A DNA stretch of 58,570 nt from positions 1 to 58,570 of the forward strand of contig AXWR01000019.1 in the NCBI GenBank assembly GCA_000482765.1. Reading direction: 5' to 3'. Source of the stretch: Meiothermus taiwanensis DSM 14542. GTDB lineage: Bacteria; Deinococcota; Deinococci; Deinococcales; Thermaceae. Within the stretch, counting starts at the first letter, position 1. Each line of letters starts with the position of its first letter. Below, piece after piece: positions 1 through 7,957 of the stretch. Both the position numbers and the translations under genes were made by a program. The notes under the pieces were generated by a model. That model did no database searches. It worked only from the letters and a program-made list of their open reading frames with translations, and had not been told where the DNA came from.

Positions 1-271
1 CCAACCAGGCTCGACTGACCTTGACCCCCCAGCCCGGTACGCGCTTCAACACCTCCTGCAATCCCCCGGCCCGATACCAAGCCAGCCACCGGTTGAGGGT
101 TTTACGTCCAATCCCCACTTCTTTGGCCGCATCCTGTGCAGCTTTGCCTCGACGTACCAGCCACATCGCCTGCAGCCGTTTACGTCGTTCCAGGTGCTTC
201 TCCCGTCTATACTGTGCCTCCAGCTCCTCTGCGCTTTCAGTCCAATCGATTGGGGCAATCCTACGACCCAT
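1..271 (-). CDS. IS630-family transposase, N-terminal part (partial)
   Basis: The minus-strand frame opens with ATG at 271 and runs off the left edge of the window, so only about the first 90 residues are visible. They are basic and contain a helix-turn-helix-like stretch (AAKEVGIGRKTLNRWLAWYR), which is the usual N-terminus of IS630/Tc1-type DDE transposases. The catalytic DDE part would lie outside the window. The plus-strand reading of the same bases continues into the protease gene to the right but is antisense to this gene, so it is not coding. The element end lies between about 272 and 298, where the protease frame becomes recognisable. Confidence 0.75.
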   Translation of the reverse strand, partial: MGRRIAPIDWTESAEELEAQYRREKHLERRKRLQAMWLVRRGKAAQDAAKEVGIGRKTLNRWLAWYRAGGLQEVLKRVPGWGVKVSRAWL

Positions 272-288
272 TCCCCAATCCTACTATA

Positions 289-2090
289 GGTGTCACCTCG
301 AGGGAGATTTGGTAATAGACGGTGGCTTCCAGCGGGATCACCCAGACTACCCCGCCAGCCGCAGCATCTACGGCGGTTCGGACTGGGGGCGCCCGAATCC
401 TTTTGATTGCGGGGGCAGACCCTGCCCCTGGCACGGCACCCATGTGACCCAGGCGGCCATGGCCCTGCCCGACAACAACCAAGGGGTGGCCGGGCCCGCG
501 GGCCCTGTGGCCGAGCTGGTGGCCGTACAGGTGCCAGGGGATTTCTTCGAGTTTCTCCGCTTTGTGGTAACCACCCTGGCCGCCTCTGCCATAGAACGCC
601 CCAGGATTATCAACATCAGCGGCGCAGGGGCTATCCCTGCGGTTCCCGGTGCGCTGCTCGAGGCAGCCCTGGCCCCGTTGTTGCTGGCCATCCAGACCAA
701 CCCACTGGGGCCCATCTTCGTCACTGCAGCCGGAAATGCCGGGGCCAACGTGGATGCAGAGGACTGCTTTATCGTCTGCTGGGAGGAAGACCTGTGGGCA
801 CCATGCGAGCTGTCGGGCTTTATCTGCGTAGGCGGCATGGGCTGGAATACCACCGCCAAAGCAGAACGATCGAACTGGGGAAGCGACCGTGACTCCTCCT
901 CGGTGGACATTTATGGCCCCTTTACCATATGGGCTGGGCCCGACCCCAGTACGGGAGAGGTTCACAAGGTAAGCGGCACCAGTCTTTCATCGCCCTTCGT
1001 AGCCGGTGTCGCTGCGCTCATCTGGGCTGCCAACCCCCTCCTACCCCGCCAGGTAGTAGAGTCCATCCTTCTCGACACAGCCCACAACGGCGGCGTACAC
1101 GATGGGGGCGGCCACCAGCGGCGTGTCAATGCCTTCGGGGCGGTGAGCAGGGCATTGGGCAACGTGCCTCCTTTCGTTCGGATCGAGAGCCCCACAGAAG
1201 GACGGGTGTTCTCCTGGCGTTTCCCGGTCTCTCTGAACGCTACCACCTACGACCCTGACACACCCGGCACCCCAGCGCTGGCTTGGCAAAGCAGCCTCAA
1301 TGGTTCCCTGGGCTCTGGCACCTCTGTTACCGTCAACAACCTCAACCTGGGCAGCCACCGCATAACGGCGACCGCGACCTCCGGTGGGCAGACCGCAAGC
1401 GACTCTGTCAACATCACCGTTCGCAACGACCCCCCCTCCGTGCAGATCGTAGAGCCCGATACCAGCAACACCCTCTGCACCAACAGCCCCATCACTTTCA
1501 GGGCCACCGTGAGCGACCCCAACAACCCGCCCTCCAATCCCTTCCCCACCGGTAACGTGGTCTGGCGGGTGGGTAGTACAAGCTTCGGCACAGGGCTTAC
1601 TGCTACCCGCACCTTCAACACCGCAGGCACCTACACCATCACCGTGCAAGCCACCGACGACGCCCCCGCCCCGCACACCCTTTCCGCCACCGATACCCGC
1701 ACCATCACAGTGGTGGCCTGCACCAACAACCCGCCCACCGCCAACATTACCAACCCCCCGTCCGACCTGGTTGTAGACTTCAACGGCAGCGATGCAAACG
1801 GCTGGTATTACCAGATCACCCTGCAAGGAAACGCTACCGATCCTGAAGACGGTACCTTGAGCGGCGCTTCCCTGGTCTGGAGCACCAACCGTGCAGATGT
1901 ACAACCCGGTGGCCCCTCCACAGGCGAGCAAACCTTGGGCACGGGTAACTCGCTCACCGTTCGGCTCTACACCACCTGTGAATTGCCCTACTTCGGCACC
2001 GTTGAGCATCGCATTACCCTCACCGCTACCGACAGCGCGGGTAACAGGGTCGTCCGAACCCGGCTGATTACCGTCAGAACGCTCTGCTAA
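289..2090 (+). pseudogene. S8 subtilisin-like protease with C-terminal Ig/PKD-type repeats, 5' truncated by the IS630 element
   Basis: The native sequence resumes just before the first catalytic motif (LVIDGGF, Asp in place of the usual D-T/S-G). It continues with the His motif HGTHVTQAA, the oxyanion Asn region VTAAGNAG and the Ser motif SGTSLSSPFVAGVAAL, so the whole triad remains. Signal peptide, propeptide and start codon are missing, replaced by the transposon. After the protease domain (to about base 1130) come three beta-sandwich-like repeats of roughly 100 residues, each opening with a PP-x-V/A-x-I-x-x-P type sequence, typical of secreted surface proteases. A strong terminator follows the stop codon. 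It is probably inactive unless expressed from within the element. Confidence 0.8.
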
Positions 2091-2102
2091 AAACACCTGA
2101 TC

Positions 2103-2140
2103 GCTCCTGCCCGTGCCAATCCGGGCAGGAGCAATGCTTT
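2103..2140 (+). terminator. Intrinsic terminator-like hairpin after the S8 protease
   Basis: A perfect 11-bp stem (GCTCCTGCCCG at 2103-2113 pairing with CGGGCAGGAGC at 2122-2132) with an 8-base loop lies 12 bases after the protease stop. It is followed by AATGCTTT, a weak U-tract. Confidence 0.65.
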
Positions 2141-2204
2141 GGGGAGCCGGGAGTTGCTCAATCTCTTGGTAGTACAATGTCGGCAAACCCAGCAAGGAGG
2201 CAAC

Positions 2205-2840
2205 ATGAACAGGCTACTGGTTGGTATGGGAATCTTCCTTTCGGCCCTGGTGCTGGCCCAGTCCGCCCAGAGAACCTACAGGCTCTTTATCAACGGCCAG
2301 GCCCAGGCCACCCCGGCCATTGTGGTGAACGGCAAAACCTATGTTCCCCTCGAGGCCCTGCAAAAAGCCGGGGCCCAGGCCAGCCTGCAAGGGGGCGAGC
2401 TGCGCATACAGCTCATCCCGGTAGGGGGGCAGGAGCAGGCCATGCTGCTCGAGGGCAAAAAGGGCGAGTGGCTCTCCAACGGCACCTGGCGGCTGCGGGT
2501 GCTGGAGGTAACGCCCGGAACCAACCCCTTCTTCGGCTCGGGGCCGGGGTATGTGGTGCGTGTGGAGGTGCGCAACCTGACCCGCAACAAAACCTCGCTG
2601 CACAAAACCGGCTTCGATGGCTTCCAGCTTCTGGACAACCAGGGCAACAAGCTGGTTGCGGCCGACTTTGGCGAGAAGTACACCGATATCGCCCAGGCCG
2701 ACGGGCTGGTCATCACCCTACGCTTCGGGCCCAATCCCAGGCTCGAGGCAATCGGGGCAGCCGATAAGCTGCTGGTGAACTTCCGCCCCAGCGGCGGCAG
2801 ACCAGCCCTGAAGGGTTTCCGGGTATTCCTGGCAGAGTGA
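2205..2840 (+). CDS. Exported copper-amine-oxidase-N-like domain protein
   Basis: The 211-residue product has an N-terminal signal peptide (MNRLLVGMGIFLSALVLAQS) with probable cleavage after LAQ. Residues about 25-75 read YRLFINGQAQATPAIVVNGKTYVPLEAL, the pattern of the copper-amine-oxidase N-terminal domain found in many envelope proteins. That domain name does not imply oxidase activity. The C-terminal 130 residues resemble a beta-rich DUF4352-like domain with alternating hydrophobic residues. The start is fixed by AGGAGG at 2195-2200, five bases upstream. TACAAT at 2173-2178 may be the -10 box. The molecular role is unknown; an envelope location is likely. Confidence 0.7.
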   Translation: MNRLLVGMGIFLSALVLAQSAQRTYRLFINGQAQATPAIVVNGKTYVPLEALQKAGAQASLQGGELRIQLIPVGGQEQAMLLEGKKGEWLSNGTWRLRVLEVTPGTNPFFGSGPGYVVRVEVRNLTRNKTSLHKTGFDGFQLLDNQGNKLVAADFGEKYTDIAQADGLVITLRFGPNPRLEAIGAADKLLVNFRPSGGRPALKGFRVFLAE

Positions 2841-2926
2841 TATCGGATTCAAACAGAGGCTATCTTTTTGAATCCTATAGCACACCCCTCGCTACGCTCG
2901 GCGAAGAAAGTGTATCCCTTCGGTCG

Positions 2927-2960
2927 GGTCAGTTCAGCGCCTTCCGGCACCGAACTGACC
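2927..2960. terminator. Strong hairpin between convergent genes
   Basis: GGTCAGTTC (2927-2935) pairs with GAACTGACC (2952-2960), and an inner GCC-TTCC-GGC helix sits inside. It lies between the plus-strand gene ending at 2840 and rplS ending at 2971, so it may stop transcription from either side. There is no clear U-tract. Confidence 0.4.
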
Positions 2961-2970
2961 GAATCTGGTA

Positions 2971-3414
2971 TTATTCCTTGCTTTCCTCAACCGCAGCGGC
3001 CGCTTTGGCTTCCGCGGCCTCTTTGGCAGCAGCTGCCCGGGCCTCAACATCCTCGCTGAGGCGCTTGCGGTCGCCCTTGATGCGGGCAGCTTTGCCGCGC
3101 AGCTCGCGCAGGTAGTACAGCTTAGCCCGGCGCACCTTACCACGGCTCACCACCTGCACGCTTTCAATCAGGGGCGAATTGAAAGGGAAAATGCGCTCTA
3201 CGCCCTCGTTAAAGGAGATTTTACGCACCGTGAAAGCGCTGTTGAAGCCGTTGCGCTTAATCTTGATCACCACGCCTTCATAGGCCTGCACACGGGTACG
3301 GTTGCCTTCGACCACCTTGTAGTTGACCCGTACGGTATCGCCCGGCTTGAACTGGGGGATGTCGGTACGGGTGTACTTCTTCTCGACTACCTTCAGCAAT
3401 GCGCCACGGTTCAT
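2971..3414 (-). CDS. rplS: 50S ribosomal protein L19
   Basis: This is the large-subunit protein L19, which sits at the 30S-50S interface. The core [43 protein letters not shown] and [14 protein letters not shown] is typical. An Ala/Glu/Lys-rich charged tail follows, longer than in most bacteria, as in Thermus L19. The ATG at 3414 is chosen because Thermus L19 also begins MNRGAL and AAGGAGT lies just upstream. A longer in-frame start at 3462 exists but is less likely. It is the last gene of the rpsP-khpA-rimM-trmD-rplS cluster, separated from trmD by about 150 bases that may hold its own promoter. Confidence 0.95.
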   Translation of the reverse strand: MNRGALLKVVEKKYTRTDIPQFKPGDTVRVNYKVVEGNRTRVQAYEGVVIKIKRNGFNSAFTVRKISFNEGVERIFPFNSPLIESVQVVSRGKVRRAKLYYLRELRGKAARIKGDRKRLSEDVEARAAAAKEAAEAKAAAAVEESKE

Positions 3415-3562
3415 GGTCTGACTCCTTGCTCCAGCGGAACCTACTTGTGCGCCCTTTGCCATTACGGCCAGACTGCGGGTTCATAGATGGTTGCCCTCAA
3501 ACGTATCCGCCCAGCAGATACTCGGGACAGGTCAGCAAGTTGTGATTCTAGCAGCCAGTATA

Positions 3563-4282
3563 TTAGTTGTCAAAGTCGCTTTCCTCGAGCCAGACCAGGT
3601 CCCTGGGGGTTAGTTCGGCCCGCTCGAGCAGGTCGGGGCGGCGGGCTTTGGTTCGTTTGAGGGCCTGCTTGCGCCGCCACTCGGCAATTTTGGCGTGGTG
3701 GCCCGAGGTGAGGATTTCCGGCACCGCCAGGCCCCGGAACACCGGCGGGCGGGTGTAGTGGGGATAGTCCAGCAAACCTGTGGTGAAGGAGTCCTGCCGA
3801 TGGCTCTCGGCCTCCTTGATGACCCCCGGAAGCAGGCGGGCCGTGGCCTCCAGAATCACCAGGGCGCCCAGCTCCCCCCCCATCAGCACATAGTCGCCAA
3901 TTGAAATCTCGCGGGTCACAAAGTGCTCCACGCGCGCGTCAATGCCCTCGTAGCGACCACAAACCAGCACCAGGTGCGACTTGCCGGCCAGCTCTTCCAC
4001 CAAAGGCTGGGTAAGCGGCCGGCCGGCCGGGGTAAGCAAAATCACCTCGTCGGCGGGGCCGGCGGCCTCGATGGCCCGCACCACCACGTCCACCCGCATC
4101 ACCATACCCGCGCCGCCACCGTAGGGGGTGTCGTCCACGGTTTTGTGCTTGTCCTCGGTGTGGGCGCGAATATCGCGGATGTCCACTTCAATCAGACCCT
4201 TCTGGATGGCTTTCTGAACAATAGATTCCTCTGTCCAGGGACGCACCAGATCGGGGAATAGGGTCAGGATGGTGTATTTCAT
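3563..4282 (-). CDS. trmD: tRNA (guanine-37-N1)-methyltransferase TrmD
   Basis: TrmD uses S-adenosylmethionine to methylate G37 next to the anticodon and so prevents frameshifting. The 239-residue length is normal. The N-terminal MKYTILTLFPDLV, the G37-pocket region VDDTPYGGGAGMVM, and the trefoil-knot cofactor site around VLVCGRYEGIDAR and YVLMGGELGALVILEA are all present, with HRQDSF downstream. It starts nine bases after rimM, consistent with translation from one mRNA. Confidence 0.97.
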   Translation of the reverse strand: MKYTILTLFPDLVRPWTEESIVQKAIQKGLIEVDIRDIRAHTEDKHKTVDDTPYGGGAGMVMRVDVVVRAIEAAGPADEVILLTPAGRPLTQPLVEELAGKSHLVLVCGRYEGIDARVEHFVTREISIGDYVLMGGELGALVILEATARLLPGVIKEAESHRQDSFTTGLLDYPHYTRPPVFRGLAVPEILTSGHHAKIAEWRRKQALKRTKARRPDLLERAELTPRDLVWLEESDFDN

Positions 4283-4291
4283 ACCGCGCGG

Positions 4292-4780
4292 CTAATCAAA
4301 CAGGCCGGGTATGGCCTCGATGTAGATGGCATCGGCCTCGACCTTCACATAAGGGGCTTGGAAGGGCACCATATAGGTCTTGTGCTGAGCCCGCAAAGAA
4401 GCACCCTTGGCTTTGATGATAAGCCACTCCTGCGCACCATCTTCAACGTCTATCACTTCACCGAAGGGCTGTCCATCTACAAAAACCGGCCTGCCAATCA
4501 GCTCGAAGTAGTAGTACTCGCCCTCTTCCAGCGGGGGCAGGTCGGCCTGATCAGCATAGACCCGCAAACCCACCAGCTGTTCGGCTTCCTGGCGGCCCTC
4601 CACACCCGCTAGAAAAAGTACTATTTCTCCATTGTGCTCTTCAATTTCTGCGATGGCGCGGTAGCCCAGGCCCTCGAGGTAGATGCGCTCGAGGTCGAAG
4701 ATCACCGGCTCCCCTCGAAACTTGAGGCCCCCCGCCATGCCGTAGGCTTTTCCAATGCGTCCAATTTCGATGCGCCGCAT
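4292..4780 (-). CDS. rimM: Ribosome maturation factor RimM
   Basis: RimM is an assembly factor for the 30S head and binds S19. The 162-residue protein has the N-terminal RimM barrel with the signature IGRIGKAYGMAGGLKF and the C-terminal PRC-barrel-like part (YYYFELIGRPVFVDGQPFGEV, ending VEAIPGLFD-like). Its position between khpA and trmD is the classical order. Confidence 0.95.
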   Translation of the reverse strand: MRRIEIGRIGKAYGMAGGLKFRGEPVIFDLERIYLEGLGYRAIAEIEEHNGEIVLFLAGVEGRQEAEQLVGLRVYADQADLPPLEEGEYYYFELIGRPVFVDGQPFGEVIDVEDGAQEWLIIKAKGASLRAQHKTYMVPFQAPYVKVEADAIYIEAIPGLFD

Positions 4781-4795
4781 ACTGTACGGAAGTGC

Positions 4796-5020
4796 TTAAC
4801 GTACTTCCACCGAAACCCGGCCCTTGGCAAACGAGCGTACCACCGTGCGGATGCTCTCGATAACGCGACCCTGCCGGCCGATAATCCGGCCTTTATCTTC
4901 GGGGTGGGTCTCGATGTAGTACACCAACCCTTCGCGGCTCCGGCGCTCGTCCACGCGAACCATAGCCGGGTGATCGACCACTGCTTTTGCCAGGTACTCC
5001 ACGAGGTCTTTCATAAGCAT
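4796..5020 (-). CDS. khpA: KH-domain RNA-binding protein KhpA
   Basis: This is a 74-residue single KH domain with the conserved GRIIGRQGR loop (GxxG) and flanking VVDHPAMVRV and IRTVVRSFAKGRVSVEV strands. KhpA proteins bind RNA, often with KhpB, and affect ribosome assembly and cell elongation. The first ATG (5020) has AGG five bases upstream; a second in-frame ATG lies two codons later. The gene lies 15 bases before rimM. Confidence 0.9.
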   Translation of the reverse strand: MLMKDLVEYLAKAVVDHPAMVRVDERRSREGLVYYIETHPEDKGRIIGRQGRVIESIRTVVRSFAKGRVSVEVR

Positions 5021-5041
5021 TAGCCTAAAGCCTTAAGTCAA

Positions 5042-5075
5042 AAGCCGAAAGCCCGAGGTTTTGGGCCTTCGGCTT
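5042..5075 (-). terminator. Hairpin between rpsP and khpA (attenuator or processing site)
   Basis: AAGCCGAA (5042-5049) pairs with TTCGGCTT (5068-5075), with an additional GCCC/GGGC helix inside. On the minus strand it is followed by TTTTGACTT, so partial termination is plausible. It could reduce expression of khpA, rimM and trmD relative to the ribosomal protein. Confidence 0.45.
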
Positions 5076-5089
5076 CCACTTGGCAGCTA

Positions 5090-5335
5090 TTAGGCCCCAG
5101 GGTTGGCCTGCTTGATGAGCTTTTTTACCGTATCGGTGGGCTGGGCCCCTACCCCCAGCCAGTACTGCAGGCGCTCCTGGTCGATCTTCAGCCAGTCCTT
5201 GGTGGTCTTGCGGGGGTCGTAGTAGCCGATGCGCTCGATGTAGCCACCGTCGCGCTTGGTGCGGCTGTCCATCACCACAATGCGGTAATGAGGGTTGCCT
5301 TTGGAACCGAAACGGGACAAACGAATCTTGGTCAT
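5090..5335 (-). CDS. rpsP: 30S ribosomal protein S16
   Basis: The 81-residue sequence [20 protein letters not shown] with [12 protein letters not shown] and the C-terminal [12 protein letters not shown] is diagnostic for S16, needed for 30S assembly. AAAGGAG stands seven bases before the ATG. The gene follows ffh by 84 bases. Confidence 0.97.
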   Translation of the reverse strand: MTKIRLSRFGSKGNPHYRIVVMDSRTKRDGGYIERIGYYDPRKTTKDWLKIDQERLQYWLGVGAQPTDTVKKLIKQANPGA

Positions 5336-5419
5336 GTTCTACTCCTTTGTGTTGTCTAAAGCGCCATCTGGACGCACTGTCAGTCACAGGCTGTGGTCTT
5401 CCTGCCTGTGACCCAAGAC

Positions 5420-6724
5420 CTATCTCCTGAACAAACCCCGCCCCCCTCGAGCCTGTTGCTTGGCCAGGGTTTTCAGCATCTGCTTGGTGTCCTCGAAGGT
5501 TTTGATGAGACGGTTGACCTCCTGCACCGTGGTGCCCGAACCCGCCGCAATACGCTTGCGGCGCGAGGCATTCAGAATGCGGGGGTCGCGGCGTTCTTTG
5601 GGGGTCATGGAGAGCACGATGGCCTCCATGCGGCTCACCTGCTTTTCGTCGACCGAGAAGCCCGGGGGCAGCATCCTGGAGAGGCCCGGGATCATGCCCA
5701 GGATCTCGGTGAAGCTGCCCATCTTGCGCATCTGGCGCATCTGGATGATGAGATCCTCGAGGGTGATCTCCTTGAGGTCTTTTTGCGGGGCCTCGAGCTC
5801 GGCCTGCCGGGCTTTTTCCAGGAGGGTCTGCAGGTCGCCCATGCCCAGGATGCGCTGGGCCAGCCGGTCGGGGTAGAAGGGCTCCAAGCCCTCGATTTTT
5901 TCTGAAACCCCCGCAAAGTAGATGGGTTTGCCGGTCACATACCGGGCCGAAAGCGCCGCGCCGCCCCGGGCGTCGCCGTCCAGTTTGGTCAGGATCAGGC
6001 CGGTGACCCCGATGCGCTCGTCAAAGGCTTTGGAGACGTTCAGGGCCTCCTGACCGGTCATGCTGTCCACCACCAGCAGGGTCTCGGAAGGGCCCAGCAC
6101 CTGCTTGAGCCGGGCCAGCTCGTCCATCAGGGCCTGGTCGATCTGGAGGCGACCCGCTGTGTCCACGATCACCAGGTCGCGGTAGTCGAAGGTCAGGTGC
6201 TGTTGCAGGCGCGCGCGGGTGGTCTCGGGCCGCTCACCATCGGCGACCTCGAGCACCGGCACCCCGATCTTTTCCCCCAGGATGCGGAGCTGCTCGCGGG
6301 CCGCCGGGCGCTGGGTATCGGCCGCGACCAGCAGGGGGCGGCGGCCTTTAGACTTATAGAAGTGGGCCAGCTTACCCGAGGTGGTGGTCTTACCCGAGCC
6401 CTGCAGCCCCACCATGAACCACAGGTTGCCCTCGTTCTTGAGCAAAGGTTGCCGGGCCTCTCCACCCAGCATCTCAACCAGCTCTTCGTAAACCACGCTC
6501 AGGATCTGCTCCGCCGGGGTCAGGCTCTCCAGCACGGCCTGGCCCAGGGTTTTCTCCTGCACCTTGTTTACGAAGTTTTTAGCCACCTCAAAGTTGACAT
6601 CGGCCTCCAAGAGCGACATGCGAATCTCGCGCAGGGTGGCCTTGAGGTCGGCTTCTGTGATACGGCCCCGCCCCCGCAGCTTATCCACTGCGGCTCGGAT
6701 GCGTTGGGAGAGGCTTTCAAACAT
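5420..6724 (-). CDS. ffh: Signal recognition particle GTPase Ffh (SRP54)
   Basis: This is the GTPase subunit of the signal recognition particle, which binds the SRP RNA (gene at 39239-39341) and delivers nascent membrane proteins to FtsY. The 434-residue protein shows the N-domain helices, the G domain ([32 protein letters not shown]) and the methionine-rich M domain ([19 protein letters not shown], then [10 protein letters not shown]). The final RGGRGLFRR is basic. It heads the ribosomal cluster downstream. Confidence 0.97.
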   Translation of the reverse strand: MFESLSQRIRAAVDKLRGRGRITEADLKATLREIRMSLLEADVNFEVAKNFVNKVQEKTLGQAVLESLTPAEQILSVVYEELVEMLGGEARQPLLKNEGNLWFMVGLQGSGKTTTSGKLAHFYKSKGRRPLLVAADTQRPAAREQLRILGEKIGVPVLEVADGERPETTRARLQQHLTFDYRDLVIVDTAGRLQIDQALMDELARLKQVLGPSETLLVVDSMTGQEALNVSKAFDERIGVTGLILTKLDGDARGGAALSARYVTGKPIYFAGVSEKIEGLEPFYPDRLAQRILGMGDLQTLLEKARQAELEAPQKDLKEITLEDLIIQMRQMRKMGSFTEILGMIPGLSRMLPPGFSVDEKQVSRMEAIVLSMTPKERRDPRILNASRRKRIAAGSGTTVQEVNRLIKTFEDTKQMLKTLAKQQARGGRGLFRR

Positions 6725-6862
6725 AGTATGCTCAAGAAACCACTAAAGGCGCTTTTGCGATTCTTGGCCCACGTTTTGCAGGCCGCTCGCTAGGGTAGCA
6801 GCAAAAGGTTGAGCGTGTCAATATCAAGGCTGCTCGAGGCCAGGGTACGTCCGGCGAGGCAT

Positions 6863-7939
6863 CTACTCCTCTAGTTCGGCTTCCAGCTCCCCCTCCTCGG
6901 GGTTTTTTTTCATCACCTCGCGCAGCACCGCAGTAGCATAGGCCCCTTTGGGCAGGAAGAAGCTCACCCAGAGCCCTTCCGCCGCTTCTTCCACGCCCCA
7001 TTCGGTCAGGGGAAAGCGGATCAGGCGGCGATCCCCCCGGCGCGAGGCAAAGTGGCGGCGCTCGAGCCCGTATTTCTGCAGTACCTGGTCTTCCAGGGCG
7101 CGGGCCGGCCCCTGGGCCTCGCGGTATTTTTTACCGTAGAGGGGCCCGGTGGCGCTGATTTCAAAGCGCAGGGCCCGGGGGTTCTCGGCTGCGGCATCCT
7201 GCACCACAAACTCTCCCCCCGTGTCGTGTTTTTTGGCCACATCCCCTTCGATCACCTGCCCAAACAGTCCCATCTGCAGGCGCAGGGCCAGCCAGTCGTT
7301 GAAGAGCAGGCTTTGCAGGCTCGAGACCAGAAATTTCTTCAGCCAGGAGGGGGCGTGCACCTTACCCTGCTGAACCAGCTCATAGCCCTTGAGCGGGTTT
7401 AATCCTCCAATGCCAAAGCGCTGGGGGCCGTAGTAGTTGGGCACCCCCTGGCGCTCGAGCGCCCGCAAAACGGCCTCGGCCCGGGGCCGGGACAAAGCAG
7501 CCTCCCCGCCACGGATCAGAATGCGGAAGCGGTTGCCCCGCAGGTGCCCCACTTTGAGCTTGTGGGGGTGCAGGGCCTGCTCCAGCACCCGCACCCCCTC
7601 CAGCCCGGCCAGGCCCTCCAGGCGCGCCTCGTAACGGGCCGGGATGCTGAACCACTGCCGGGTGAGGGCGTGTTTGTCCTTGAGGCCGGCCACCCCGATC
7701 TGGGCCTCGGGGATCTGCAGGTGGTCGCGCATGAACTCCACCACCGCCCGGGTGGTCAGGCCCACTTTCTCGATGCGCACGAAGAGGTGCTCCCCACTGC
7801 CCAGCGGGTTGTAGGCCGGTACCTCGTCGACCTGGAAATCCTGGGGTCGGTGGCGAATCACCCCGTCCACCCCCGGCAGGTCTGGGGTCAGGTACGGATA
7901 GGTGTTGAAGTCGAAGTGTAGGTTGGGCAAGGCCGGCAT
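6863..7939 (-). CDS. truD: tRNA pseudouridine-13 synthase TruD
   Basis: TruD converts U13 of certain tRNAs to pseudouridine. The 358-residue protein contains the catalytic-Asp loop VAGLKDKHALTRQWFS and the family signature PNYYGPQRFG, with the RFRILIRGG and PLYGKKYREAQGPARALE segments. The ATG at 7939 is preceded by TATGCT and seven bases, the leaderless arrangement. The divergent tilS start lies 18 bases away, so the two tRNA-modification genes share one promoter region. Confidence 0.92.
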   Translation of the reverse strand: MPALPNLHFDFNTYPYLTPDLPGVDGVIRHRPQDFQVDEVPAYNPLGSGEHLFVRIEKVGLTTRAVVEFMRDHLQIPEAQIGVAGLKDKHALTRQWFSIPARYEARLEGLAGLEGVRVLEQALHPHKLKVGHLRGNRFRILIRGGEAALSRPRAEAVLRALERQGVPNYYGPQRFGIGGLNPLKGYELVQQGKVHAPSWLKKFLVSSLQSLLFNDWLALRLQMGLFGQVIEGDVAKKHDTGGEFVVQDAAAENPRALRFEISATGPLYGKKYREAQGPARALEDQVLQKYGLERRHFASRRGDRRLIRFPLTEWGVEEAAEGLWVSFFLPKGAYATAVLREVMKKNPEEGELEAELEE

Positions 7940-7957
7940 ACCCTATAGCATATAGGC
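7940..7957. promoter_or_regulatory. Overlapping divergent leaderless promoters for truD and tilS-tadA
   Basis: The 18-base gap between the two start codons contains TAGCAT at 7946-7951 (plus strand, six bases before the tilS GTG). On the minus strand it contains TATGCT seven bases before the truD ATG. Both match the TANNNT box of Deinococcus-Thermus leaderless promoters, and the boxes overlap. Confidence 0.5.

Noticed and set aside
21..298. N-terminal extension of the S8 protease in the plus-strand open frame
   Set aside because: It is the antisense of a recognisable IS630 transposase N-terminus and has no signal-peptide or protease similarity.
5384..5411. Terminator between ffh and rpsP
   Set aside because: TCACAGGC/GCCTGTGA forms an 8-bp hairpin, but no U-tract follows on the minus strand.
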